Assembly (NCBI GenBank): GCA_045504435.1
Contig: JBEULC010000001.1
Coordinates: forward strand, 744,001-808,000
Direction: 5' to 3'
Source: JBEULC01 sp045504435
GTDB lineage: Bacteria; Pseudomonadota; Alphaproteobacteria; WRAU01; Hepatincolaceae
Length of the DNA stretch: 64,000 nucleotides
The notes beneath the pieces are model-generated. The model ran no database searches, was not told the DNA's origin, and was given only the letters and a program-made list of their open reading frames with translations. The position numbers and the translations under genes were made by a program. Shown here one piece after another: positions 55,885 to 64,000 of this stretch. Position 1 is the first letter of the stretch, and each line of letters starts with the position of its first letter.

Positions 55885-58206
55885 TTGATTAAAAACTTGA
55901 TTGGAAACGGAATAATTTTGAAAATTTTAAAAGCAATATTTTTCTCTTTATTTCTTTACCAAATTATATTTACTACTCTTTATGCTGTTAGTATTAAGCA
56001 TTTAGAGATTCAAGGTAATGAAAGAGTGGAGCTTGATTATATTGAATCAGTATTTAGAATCGCTCCAGGGACTGATTACAATGAAAATTTAGTTAATGAG
56101 GGCTTAAAAAGGCTTTATAATACTGATTTGTTTTCTGATATCAGCTCAAGTTTTCAAAACAGTAATTTGGTAATAATCCTTAAAGAAAATCCTTTAATAG
56201 ACGATTTACAATTAAATGGCAATAAAAAAATCAAAAAAGATGTAATAGAAAAGGAAATGCTTTCTAAAAAAAGAACTACCTTTTCTCAAAGCAAACTCAA
56301 TTTAGATATTCAAAGAATTACCGATTTATATTATAAAAGTGGCTATTTTAGTGTGGCAGTTACCTCTAATATTGTCCAAAAAGAGCTAAATAGAATTGAT
56401 GTACAAATAAATATTATAGAAGGTAAAAAAACTACTATTGATCAAGTAATCTTTGTGGGGAATCAAAAATTTTCTAGCTCTACGTTAGGCTCGGTAATTT
56501 TAACTCGCCCGGATCGTTTCTGGAGAATATTAAATCCCGGTGAGATTTATGATAAAAATCGTATTTTATATGATGGCGAGTTACTCAAGCAATTTTATTT
56601 GGAAAATGGGTATCCCAATTTTACTTTAATTTCTACCTTTAGTGAGCTATTGCCACAAAATGGTAAGTTTATTATTACCTATAATCTAGATGAAGGCGAA
56701 AGGTACCGCTTTGGCAATAGCTCATTAATTATCAGAATTCCTGAATTGCAAAGCTATGAAGAAGAAATAAAAGCTGTAATTTCTTTAAATACTCAAGATT
56801 GGTTTAAAAATAGTTTATTGCAAAGGGAAGTCAATAAATTAAAAGATAAAATTAATGAACTGGGATATCAATTTGTTACTGTAAACACCCAATTAATTTA
56901 TAATGACATTGCCAGAAGAGTGGATATCGCTTTTGTTATCCAAGAGGAAGAAAGATTATTTATCAATAGAATAGAAATTAATAATAATACCAAAACTCGG
57001 GATTACGTGATCAGAAGGGAGTTAAAGTTTTTAGAACAAGATTATTTTAGCAATGATAGAGTTAATGTTGCTACTACTAATCTATATAGAACTAGATATT
57101 TTTCCTCTGTAAATATTACTAATAAGCCATCTGAGGAGCCAGGAAAATTAGATTTAAATATTGATGTAGCTGAAATTTCCACCGGGCAAATCACAGCAGG
57201 GGGAGGATTTTCAACCTTAGATGGTTTAAGTTTTGAAATGGGTTTTGCGGAAAGCAACTTATTTGGTAGTGGTAAATATTTATCCCTTAATGCCGGTATT
57301 TCTCGAAACACTAATACTTATAGTATTAGTGTTTCTGAGCCTTATTTTTTAGGTAGAGAATTATATTCCTCAGTATCTTTATATAGAACTGAGAGCGGTA
57401 CCAATCGGTTTAGTCAAAGGAGCTTATATAAAACTACCCAGGTGGGAATTTCTACTTCATTAGGATATTACTTAACTAACACTATAAGACAATCAGTAGG
57501 ATATGAAATCTTTAATCGGAATATTTTTGGTGTATACCCTGATTCCCCTTTATATATTAAGGAAATTGAAGGCAAAGCTTTTATTTCTGTAATCAGTCAT
57601 AGTATAAGTTATGATACTAGAAATAACGCTCTTTATCCAAGTAGGGGGGTAGATTTAAGCTTAAGTACTTTTTATGCCGGATTATTAGGAAATGTAGCTT
57701 ATCTTAAAAATATAGTTAAAGGGGTGTGGTATTATTCTTTATATGAGGATATTGTATTTTCTGCCTTGGGTTCAGCCGGAATAATTGAGGGTTTAAATGG
57801 ACAAACCGTTAGTATTAGAGATAAATTTAATCTAGGGGGAGCTACTTTAAGAGGATTTACGGAAACCTTTGACCGAGGCGGAATAGGCCCAACAGATATC
57901 CAAACTAATGAGACCTTAGGAGGAAGATATATGTATAGAGGAAGTTTGCAAATAGAAACTCCTTTCCCAGGAATTAAAGATTATGGCTTATTAGTACATA
58001 CTTTTTTAGATTTTGGTACGGTAACGGATAGAAATATTAACCCTGCTTTAACGCTAGATAGTGGTTCACTTAGAGCCTCTGTAGGCGTAGGTTTGTCGTG
58101 GAGATCTCCAGCTGGCACAATTAGTATAGATTTTGGCTACCCTATTAAAAAGGAGCCTACTGATAGTAGCCAAACTGTTTTATTCAGCTTTGGCACTAGA
58201 CTTTAA
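55885..58206 (+). CDS. bamA: Outer-membrane protein assembly factor BamA
   Basis: A 773-residue Omp85 protein: signal peptide, five POTRA domains (about residues 35-430) and a C-terminal beta-barrel (about 440-773) with the lid-lock RGF motif in ATLRGFTE. It inserts beta-barrel proteins into the outer membrane. No ATG opens the frame. The TTG at 55885 lies 4 bases after rseP, but TTG at 55918, preceded by GGAAACGG and followed directly by the signal-peptide helix, may be the true start. The last residue is Leu (FSFGTRL) rather than the usual aromatic. No skp, lpxD, fabZ or lpxA gene follows. Confidence 0.95.
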   Translation: MIKNLIGNGIILKILKAIFFSLFLYQIIFTTLYAVSIKHLEIQGNERVELDYIESVFRIAPGTDYNENLVNEGLKRLYNTDLFSDISSSFQNSNLVIILKENPLIDDLQLNGNKKIKKDVIEKEMLSKKRTTFSQSKLNLDIQRITDLYYKSGYFSVAVTSNIVQKELNRIDVQINIIEGKKTTIDQVIFVGNQKFSSSTLGSVILTRPDRFWRILNPGEIYDKNRILYDGELLKQFYLENGYPNFTLISTFSELLPQNGKFIITYNLDEGERYRFGNSSLIIRIPELQSYEEEIKAVISLNTQDWFKNSLLQREVNKLKDKINELGYQFVTVNTQLIYNDIARRVDIAFVIQEEERLFINRIEINNNTKTRDYVIRRELKFLEQDYFSNDRVNVATTNLYRTRYFSSVNITNKPSEEPGKLDLNIDVAEISTGQITAGGGFSTLDGLSFEMGFAESNLFGSGKYLSLNAGISRNTNTYSISVSEPYFLGRELYSSVSLYRTESGTNRFSQRSLYKTTQVGISTSLGYYLTNTIRQSVGYEIFNRNIFGVYPDSPLYIKEIEGKAFISVISHSISYDTRNNALYPSRGVDLSLSTFYAGLLGNVAYLKNIVKGVWYYSLYEDIVFSALGSAGIIEGLNGQTVSIRDKFNLGGATLRGFTETFDRGGIGPTDIQTNETLGGRYMYRGSLQIETPFPGIKDYGLLVHTFLDFGTVTDRNINPALTLDSGSLRASVGVGLSWRSPAGTISIDFGYPIKKEPTDSSQTVLFSFGTRL

Positions 58207-58215
58207 TAGATGCTG

Positions 58216-58250
58216 AAAAGCAATAAAAAGGGAAAGCAAATTTGCTTTTT
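58216..58250 (+). terminator. Likely terminator after bamA
   Basis: AAAAGCAA (58216-58223) pairs with TTGCTTTT (58242-58249); an inner palindrome AAAGCAAATTTGCTTT offers an alternative stem. It lies 9 bases after the bamA stop. Confidence 0.45.
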
Positions 58251-58351
58251 GTATACTTTTGGGGTTCTAATATAATTGCTTAATGAGCTATTGCCTTTTT
58301 AAAAGGTTTATATGTGAAAGCAAAAAATTTTAATATGATAAATGGCGATAT

Positions 58352-59416
58352 ATGAAAAGATTAGTAGTACTTTCTTTAAATCCTAGTGTTGATAGATTTA
58401 TAAATTGTGATATTGAGTTAAATAGTTTAAATGTAGTAAAAGAATATACTGATATTCCTGCAGGAAAAGGAATCAACGTAGCGAAAATTTTAAGAAATTT
58501 GCAAAATGATGTACTTTTACTAGGGATTTTAGGTAATGATAATAAAGATATATTTTTAAAGTACTTTGAAAAATATAATATTCATAATCAAATTGTCTTA
58601 AGTGATGGAGAAACCAGAATTAACCTTAAGATAGTTTCTGAAACCCAAGTTAAGTCTGCATTTTTTCACGACCATACACCAGTTATTTTACAAAGCCAAA
58701 GGGGCTCTACTACGGAAATAAATTTTAAAAATCGCTTTGATTTAACCAGTTTAGAACAATTATTAGAAGTTCTACCAAATTTAGAAGAAAAATATTTTAT
58801 TATTACAGGTGGACTGCCCATAAATTTTAATGACGATGTTTATTTTAGAATAATAAAATATTTAAAAATTAAGGGCTGTTTTGTAGCCTTAGATGCCTCA
58901 GAATTGCCTTTAAAATTGGCCATTAGAGCACAACCTGATATTATAAAACCTAATATTAATGAATTAGAAGGTTTATTAAATAAAAAGCTGTTAAATGATC
59001 AAGAAGTTATTGAAGAAGCTAGAAATTTAATTATTAAACATAACCTTGGTACTGTAATAGTATCCCAGGGAAAAAAGGGGGCATTATTTATTAAAAAAGA
59101 TAAAGCTTTAAAAGCTGAACTAAAAATATCTAATAAAGATCTTAATTTTTCTAAAGATTTAGAAAAAAAAGGATTCTTTTATAAATTTAATGAGGAAGTA
59201 GGCAATACTCGTACTTTACAGATTGTTAATGCCACAGGGGCAGGGGATTCTATGGTAGCGGGTTTTATGAGCGGCATTATGGAGAATAAAAGCTTTGAAG
59301 AATGCTCCACCTTAGCAGCAGCCTGTAGTTTATCTACTTTGTTGCAATCAGGAGTAGGGGTAAATAAAAATTACTTACCTGAATTTTGCAGTAAAATCAA
59401 AATCAAGGAAATATAA
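58352..59416 (+). CDS. PfkB-family sugar-phosphate kinase (1-phosphofructokinase-like)
   Basis: A 354-residue ribokinase-fold kinase. The LNPSVDR start, GKGINVAKIL, GGLP and the anion-hole/catalytic ATGAGDSMVAGF (about residues 293-304) match the FruK/LacC/PfkB hexose-phosphate branch. It would phosphorylate fructose 1-phosphate or a related sugar phosphate. About 45 residues of Lys/Asn/Phe-rich sequence (about 245-288) are inserted just before the catalytic motif, which makes the protein longer than the usual 305-315 residues. No PTS gene is nearby, so the source of substrate is unclear. Confidence 0.8.
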   Translation: MKRLVVLSLNPSVDRFINCDIELNSLNVVKEYTDIPAGKGINVAKILRNLQNDVLLLGILGNDNKDIFLKYFEKYNIHNQIVLSDGETRINLKIVSETQVKSAFFHDHTPVILQSQRGSTTEINFKNRFDLTSLEQLLEVLPNLEEKYFIITGGLPINFNDDVYFRIIKYLKIKGCFVALDASELPLKLAIRAQPDIIKPNINELEGLLNKKLLNDQEVIEEARNLIIKHNLGTVIVSQGKKGALFIKKDKALKAELKISNKDLNFSKDLEKKGFFYKFNEEVGNTRTLQIVNATGAGDSMVAGFMSGIMENKSFEECSTLAAACSLSTLLQSGVGVNKNYLPEFCSKIKIKEI

Positions 59417-59760
59417 TTCAGCGAATCATATTAAAGAGCTTTAATCTTTTATGCTGGTATGTTTCAAGTTTTTTAAACTAAAAGTATTATTTTTGCTTTT
59501 TTAGCCCTCTTTAATTATACCCTTAATCTCCAGGGTAACCCTATAAGGGCTTAGAAATTAACAGTAAATATTACTCCTTATAAAAATCTTTTATTATACG
59601 ATACTTTAGCTAGCAGTTGCAAAAAAAATTAAAAAATAGTATATTTTTATTAATGTTTAATAAAAATATTTTTTAAAAGCGGATTGAGGTGTTTACAAAC
59701 CTATAAACTTTTTAATAAAAGTGTTAAACATTAAAAAAACAATACAAACAAAGGTGCCCT
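59417..59760. other. 0.34-kb spacer upstream of the GNAT gene
   Basis: A weak hairpin ATTAAAG/CTTTAAT at 59430-59445 may end the kinase transcript. No gene is seen. Confidence 0.35.
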
Positions 59761-60351
59761 ATGTGACTGATTAATTCAGCCCAAAGCAAAGACGCTCCAT
59801 TAGTATCAAGGCTAGTTTATGATGCTATGGGCGCTTACAGTAACCATATAGTGGTTACAAATACTCCAGAAAAAATATATGAAAGACTGGAATTATGTTT
59901 TAATAAAGAGTTAGTTACCTCTTTACATCGATCAACATTCTTAGTTGCAAAGGAAAATGAGCTGGTAGTGGGTTCAGTATCTGCTTATCCAGGAAGCTTA
60001 ATTCCTTATTATAACGAAAATATGTCAAAAATCATCGATTCTTACAACGAAGATGAATATAAAGTAGCCTCAATAAAACAATCTTTATCTTTAGAAAAAG
60101 AAGCTAATGCTGATGAGTATTATATTGACACCTTAAGCGTTAATCCTAAATTTAGAGGTAGGGGGATAGCGGAAAAGCTAATTAAATCTATTGTTTCCAA
60201 AGCAAAATCTGAAGGTTTTAATAAGATTTCTTTAGTGGTAGATCCTAAAAAAGAAAAAGCAATTAAATATTATAAAAAATTAGGTTTTGAGTTTGATGGT
60301 TTACGTTACTTAGGTGGTATGAATTATCATCATATGGTAAAACAAATTTAA
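59761..60351 (+). CDS. GNAT family N-acetyltransferase with a stop at codon 2
   Basis: The GNAT core is clear: YIDTLSVNPKFRGRGIAEKLIKS (acetyl-CoA pyrophosphate loop RGRGIA) and KAIKYYKKLGFEFDG. Translating upstream of the ATG at 59827 continues the protein without a stop back to 59767 and adds SAQSKDAPLVSRLVYDAMG, a typical GNAT N-terminus. Two codons further up, ATG at 59761 has a well-spaced AAGG site, but codon 2 is TGA. Either the gene carries a nonsense mutation and is expressed, if at all, from CTG 59767 or ATG 59827 (174 residues), or a non-ATG start is used. The substrate is unknown. Confidence 0.7.
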
Positions 60352-60389
60352 CTATTTACCTACTTTTTAATCTAGAAATTTTAACTTTT

Positions 60390-60429
60390 ATTTAGCACAT
60401 TAAATATTATTTGGTGTGCTAAATTTTTA
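60390..60429 (+). terminator. Rho-independent terminator after the GNAT gene
   Basis: A perfect 10-bp stem (60390-60399 with 60415-60424) containing AGCAC, a 15-base loop and a following TTTTT run. Confidence 0.65.
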
Positions 60430-60588
60430 TCTAATTTTTTGGTTTATAATTTTATAAGCCTAGGTTTTTATAATTATTCTGGATATTTAAAAAAGACTTA
60501 TTTACCACAATAAAAAGACTTATTTATAACAACCTATATTTTCAAAGCAAAAGTTTAAAATAATAAATTAACTACTGTAAAGTATAAT

Positions 60589-61290
60589 ATGATTATAGAA
60601 GCCTGTACGGAAAATTTTCGTCAAAGTCAAATTGCACAGTTTAAAGGTGCTAATCGTATCGAGTTATGTGAAAATTTAGCGCAAGGCGGCACTACACCTT
60701 CATACGGTACTATAAAAGTTGCCGTAGATAAACTTTCTATTCCTGTATTAATTATGATTAGGCCCAAAGGCGGGGATTTTTATTATACAGAAGATGAGCT
60801 ACAGATAATGCTAAATGATATTAAGTATTATAAAAAACTGCCTGTAGCGGGCTTTGTATTGGGGGCTTTAAAATCTCAGGGGGATATAGGAAATTCGACA
60901 ACTTCTATAAGGTCAGCATCCAATAATTCAGTACCTCGTAATATAAGTTTTTCCCCTAAAATTGATTATAAAGTTATGGATAAATTAATCACTGCCTGCG
61001 GGACTTTACCTGTTACTTTTCATAAGGCTTTTGATGTTCTTGAAAATGCTTATTTAGAAATTGAACAGTTAGCTAAGCTAGGGGTAAAAAGAATTTTAAC
61101 TTCTGGAGGAAAATCTACAGCTCTTGAAGGTTTAGATGATTTAAACAAAATTTTAGTACAATGTAATAAATATAATGTAGAACTTGTAGCTTGTGGAAAT
61201 ATTAATCCTAATAATTTGCAAAAGATTACTCAATACTTAAAAGCTCCTGCCTTCCATGGCCGAGAGATAGTAGGGTCTTTACAGGATTGA
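60589..61290 (+). CDS. cutC: CutC family protein
   Basis: A 233-residue TIM-barrel protein with the CutC signatures IEACTENFRQS, GANRIELCENLAQGGTTPS, IMIRPKGGDFYY and TFHKAFD. It was named for copper tolerance in E. coli, though that role is disputed. A Ser/Asn-rich insertion of about 20 residues (NSTTSIRSASNNSVPRN, near residues 103-120) falls between GFVLGAL and the next helix, where homologues have a short loop. It ends in TGA. Confidence 0.92.
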   Translation: MIIEACTENFRQSQIAQFKGANRIELCENLAQGGTTPSYGTIKVAVDKLSIPVLIMIRPKGGDFYYTEDELQIMLNDIKYYKKLPVAGFVLGALKSQGDIGNSTTSIRSASNNSVPRNISFSPKIDYKVMDKLITACGTLPVTFHKAFDVLENAYLEIEQLAKLGVKRILTSGGKSTALEGLDDLNKILVQCNKYNVELVACGNINPNNLQKITQYLKAPAFHGREIVGSLQD

Positions 61291-61339
61291 TCTTAATTGA
61301 TAAAGCGCTTTTTAAATTAGGTTTAGAGTACAAATTTTA

Positions 61340-62400
61340 TAAAAAGCCCCTAATGGCCTAGAAAATTAAAATATTCTAAGCCATTAAGAGCTATAATTTT
61401 AGAAGCAGAAGTTATAAAAGGGCCTCTATCTTTAAATTTACCTCTTACAAATCCTCCCATCTACAACATCTCTGACTATTCTCACTACTCTTTTATATCT
61501 CTTGCTTGACCATTAAGGCAAGCTGGGCCTATTTTTGCATAGGAAGAAAGTCATAAGGAGGGAAATCTGCTATTAACTTTATATATGGTTCTGTAGCTCC
61601 AATTGGTGGCAATATTAGAAGGAAAATCAACAGGATCATTATGCTGCCTATGGAATAAAATAAGAGTTGCTCGTTGTAAAAGCTATTTTTCTATATGGCC
61701 CTTTATGATAAACATATTTTTATAGCTCTGTAATTTCCGACCTTTTAATACTCTATTATCTCTAAATCTCTGATATTAATCTTTTGTTCTAAATATGACT
61801 TATGGGCAGACCTTATAAAGATATATAGGGTCTCCATCAGTAAATTATTCGCTTAAAAGGGCATGATCACCTAAAGCCATAAGCCATCTAGCTTGTTGAG
61901 ATTTAATAAAATGTCCAAAGGAATTTTCCTTTATCTCTTCTGTAAAGTCTGAATCTTAAATTCGCAAAGACGAAAAAGCAGCATCATTGTTTAATATCTC
62001 CTGAGGTGCATTCGCTTCAGCTATATAAAAAAGGTTACATTAAGAGGAATCTTTTGTAATTAAACAGATAGAAGGGGATAACGCAGATACACAGGACTAC
62101 TTTAGTTAACTATTCTTATACCTTCTAATTCTTGCGGTCAAGCCTTATAAGAGACCTTTGAATTATATTATTAATTTGAAAATATACATTACCGTCGGCC
62201 TTCATCAAAGGATATTTGTAAGAAACAGTATAATTGAGATGTAGGATTACTTCCCGCACCTCTACTCTTAGGCCATGCTCACTATTAAGAGGGGCTAAAC
62301 CTAAGATATGTGCTAATTCATGATAAAACAGGCATCTCAATACTTCTTTATAAATACGTTCCATGGATTGATCTAAAAAGGGTCCATATAGTCTTTAAAT
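61340..62400 (-). pseudogene. Decayed gene with an HExxH metallopeptidase-like motif
   Basis: On the minus strand the longest open piece (62125-62364, 79 codons) contains FYHELAHILGL, a zinc-protease-type HExxHxxG motif; the third metzincin ligand position is Pro rather than His or Asp. Downstream on the same strand, in shifting frames and broken by stops, lie coding-like pieces such as FGHFIKSQQARWLMALGDH (about 61930-61865) and RGKFKDRGPFITSASKII (about 61450-61395). Together they suggest one long gene, once a secreted or intracellular metallopeptidase-like protein, now disrupted many times. The family is not identified. Confidence 0.45.
61351..61386. terminator. Hairpin after cutC
   Basis: A 13-bp stem with one mismatch (61351-61363 with 61374-61386) around a 10-base loop. 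There is no T run, so its role as a terminator is uncertain. Confidence 0.35.
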
Positions 62401-62819
62401 ATATTTAACAAATATTGGGCAGACTGTGCGATAGCCCTATCAGGTTAGTGTAAGAAGTATCTTTGTTAATGATTTAATAGCTTTAATTACTAGCAAAGAT
62501 AAATTGGTACATGAGTAATAGAGATATTTATGAAAAGAAAGGATAAACATATAAATGTTATCTATATAAGGTGATGTATAGGGATTTTAGGAAAAGCAAA
62601 GGAAAATTTAGTGCTAAATGAATTTAAAGAGTATATAATAAATTTTATGTAATATCAATCTAAATTTTGGGAATTAATAAAGGCATTGATCTTCAAATTT
62701 TAACTTTATTAGCCTTTATAGATGGTGATAAATTTATAGGTTTAATTAAAAAATTAAATATAATGTTAAGCCACTAAAAAAGCTGTGATTAGTAGATATG
62801 GTTATTGGAGCCTAAAAGC
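62401..62819. other. 0.42-kb spacer downstream of manA
   Basis: No gene or clear signal seen. Confidence 0.4.
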
Positions 62820-63929
62820 TTAAGCAACCACCAAAGTATTTAAAAATGTGGCGCTATCTGTTAAATAAGGAAAAATAACTACTGCAATATTGGCGGGCAA
62901 AAGGCAACTTTCACCTTTATTCAGTATTAGTACATGTTCCACTTCATCTTTAAAATTTTGTAAAGTTAATTTAGGCTTAGCTACTTGCAAAGAGGTTATG
63001 ATATTAGAAAAACTGTGGGGATTATTCTCATCCGCATTTTCAAGAGGAAATTTATATAAAATGGCTATGGCCCCATCTACTACTGAGATAATTTCACAAG
63101 ATTGTGCCGTACTTTCTTTTAAAATTCCACTTTCAATAAAATTGCTAAAACTAGAAAAATGAGCTCCTTTAACCACTTGTTTATTGGCTTTTAAATCTAT
63201 TGGGTTAATTTCAGGCAAGCGGTTATCATTAAAATTTATACATAATAAGCTTTCTTTAAGATGTAACTCTCTGGGCTGATTGTTTTTATCTACCCTTCCC
63301 CAATCACTTACTCTATAGGTGGTGTCACTATTTTCTTGGATTTCTAATATTAAATTGCCTGCGCCAATAGCGTGAATGGTGCCTGATTCAATATAAAGCA
63401 AAAGATTTTTAGCGGAAGGAATCATCTGCACAAAATCTCTAATTTTCTCAGAACTTATATTTTTTATAAACTCCTCTTTATAAATTAACTTATTTTTCTT
63501 TTTATAATTATTAAGGCCAGCCATGATTTTTGCTTCTGGAAGATGATCTAAAACATACCAGAATTCTGTTTTAGGTTGTGCTCCTTTAGGCAGGCTAGGT
63601 AGATCATTATATTTGGGATGCACTTGTAGAGATAAATCCTCAGCAGCATCTAAAATTTTTACTAAAATGGGAAAAGGCTGATTAAAATCAAGCTGAGTTC
63701 CTAATAATTTATCTTTAAATCTTAAGCGGATATCTTTTAAGGAAAGACCTTGATAGATACCGTTTTCAACTATACTATTATCGGCTTCGCGATCACAAAT
63801 ATCCCAGGATTCTCCTATATTATCTTTTAAAGATCCGGTATCTTTTTTTAGTTGATTTTTTATAAGATTTCCGCCCCATATTCTTTCTTTAAAAATTGAT
63901 TTAAACTTTAACGGGTATAGCATGATCAT
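62820..63929 (-). CDS. manA: Mannose-6-phosphate isomerase, class I
   Basis: A 369-residue cupin-type isomerase. KERIWGG near the start, SLQVHP (zinc-ligand Gln/His, about residues 99-104), KTEFWYVLD (ligand Glu) and SGTIHAIGAGNLILEIQENSDTTYRVSDWGR are diagnostic of the type I short form found in Firmicutes and scattered proteobacteria. It interconverts mannose 6-phosphate and fructose 6-phosphate, either for GDP-mannose synthesis or for mannose use. With the PfkB-type kinase 3.4 kb away it hints at sugar-phosphate metabolism. The start could be either ATG of MIM. Confidence 0.93.
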   Translation of the reverse strand: MIMLYPLKFKSIFKERIWGGNLIKNQLKKDTGSLKDNIGESWDICDREADNSIVENGIYQGLSLKDIRLRFKDKLLGTQLDFNQPFPILVKILDAAEDLSLQVHPKYNDLPSLPKGAQPKTEFWYVLDHLPEAKIMAGLNNYKKKNKLIYKEEFIKNISSEKIRDFVQMIPSAKNLLLYIESGTIHAIGAGNLILEIQENSDTTYRVSDWGRVDKNNQPRELHLKESLLCINFNDNRLPEINPIDLKANKQVVKGAHFSSFSNFIESGILKESTAQSCEIISVVDGAIAILYKFPLENADENNPHSFSNIITSLQVAKPKLTLQNFKDEVEHVLILNKGESCLLPANIAVVIFPYLTDSATFLNTLVVA

Positions 63930-64000
63930 AATGGGAGTTAAGATTAATATATTTTATGATCTACCAGATTTAAGCCAAACTTACTTTAAAGGTCTAGGTG

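Noticed and set aside
59761..59766. Reading TGA as tryptophan (alternative genetic code)
   Set aside because: clpP, clpX and cutC in this window end naturally in TGA at the expected length, so TGA is a normal stop here.

Overview
The window is about 70% A+T or more, with short genes and several 1-2 kb stretches that hold no intact gene. The gene families and their order (nlpD-yajC-secD-secF-Mth938; aroK-aroB-corB divergent from xerD; tig-clpP-clpX-lon-hup; argS-SPOR-tatB-tatC; dxr-rseP-bamA; a stand-alone rpoH) are those of an alphaproteobacterium. The strong A+T bias, decaying spacers, an ankyrin-repeat protein and vitamin/nucleoside uptake genes point to a host-associated lineage, most likely Rickettsiales-like. 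The shikimate genes, an adenine phosphoribosyltransferase, a PfkB-type sugar-phosphate kinase and a mannose-6-phosphate isomerase would make it metabolically richer than Rickettsia or Anaplasma. This placement is inference; no rRNA gene is present to settle it.

Layout. 1-5.2 kb: 3' part of an NlpD-like LytM gene, yajC-secD-secF, an Mth938-domain gene and an MltB-like transglycosylase that lacks its catalytic Glu. 5.2-7.2 kb: gene-free, with a G+C-rich patch and scraps of reading frame. 7.2-10.6 kb: membrane-anchored ankyrin protein, znuA-like zinc-binding protein, mlaA. 10.7-13 kb: rpoH, then tRNA-Cys, tRNA-Asn, a small HTH gene and initiator tRNA-Met. 13.9-19.5 kb: msrA/bcp divergent pair, an NAPE-PLD-like metallo-hydrolase, a large MscS channel, apt. 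19.9-22.4 kb: an unusual TAXI-type solute-binding protein with a Ser/Thr/Asn-rich tail. 23.2-30.6 kb: polyprenyl synthase, a TrmN6-like methyltransferase, corB-aroB-aroK, a 58-aa membrane protein plus xerD, accA. 30.6-32.5 kb: gene-free. 32.5-40.9 kb: tRNA-Leu, a Tsx-like porin, then the protein-folding and proteolysis block tig, clpP, clpX, lon and an HU with a long tail. 40.9-42.6 kb: tRNA-Val, tRNA-Asp and an empty stretch. 42.6-51.6 kb: a basic low-complexity protein, xth, an A-type Fe-S carrier, argS-SPOR-tatB-tatC, gltX. 51.8-58.2 kb: a PnuC-family transporter with a small-molecule kinase, then dxr-rseP-bamA. 58.3-64 kb: a PfkB kinase, a GNAT gene with a stop at codon 2, cutC, a decayed metallopeptidase-like gene and manA.

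How the genes work together. Envelope biogenesis dominates: Sec (YajC-SecD-SecF), Tat (TatB-TatC), BamA with RseP, MlaA, two peptidoglycan hydrolase-fold proteins that both appear to lack catalytic residues, a SPOR division protein and MscS. Protein quality control (RpoH, Tig, ClpP, ClpX, Lon, MsrA, Bcp) is the second theme. Import of host compounds (zinc, nucleosides through Tsx, a vitamin through the PnuC/kinase pair, a TAXI ligand, adenine salvage) is the third. Ser/Asn-rich low-complexity tails or insertions recur in several otherwise ordinary proteins. I saw no CRISPR array, prophage, intact insertion sequence or secretion-system cluster, and no multi-gene module that I can call a new system. 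The most unusual items are the TAXI-tail protein, the paired pseudo-hydrolases around the sec genes, the extended HU and the GNAT gene with a second-codon stop.
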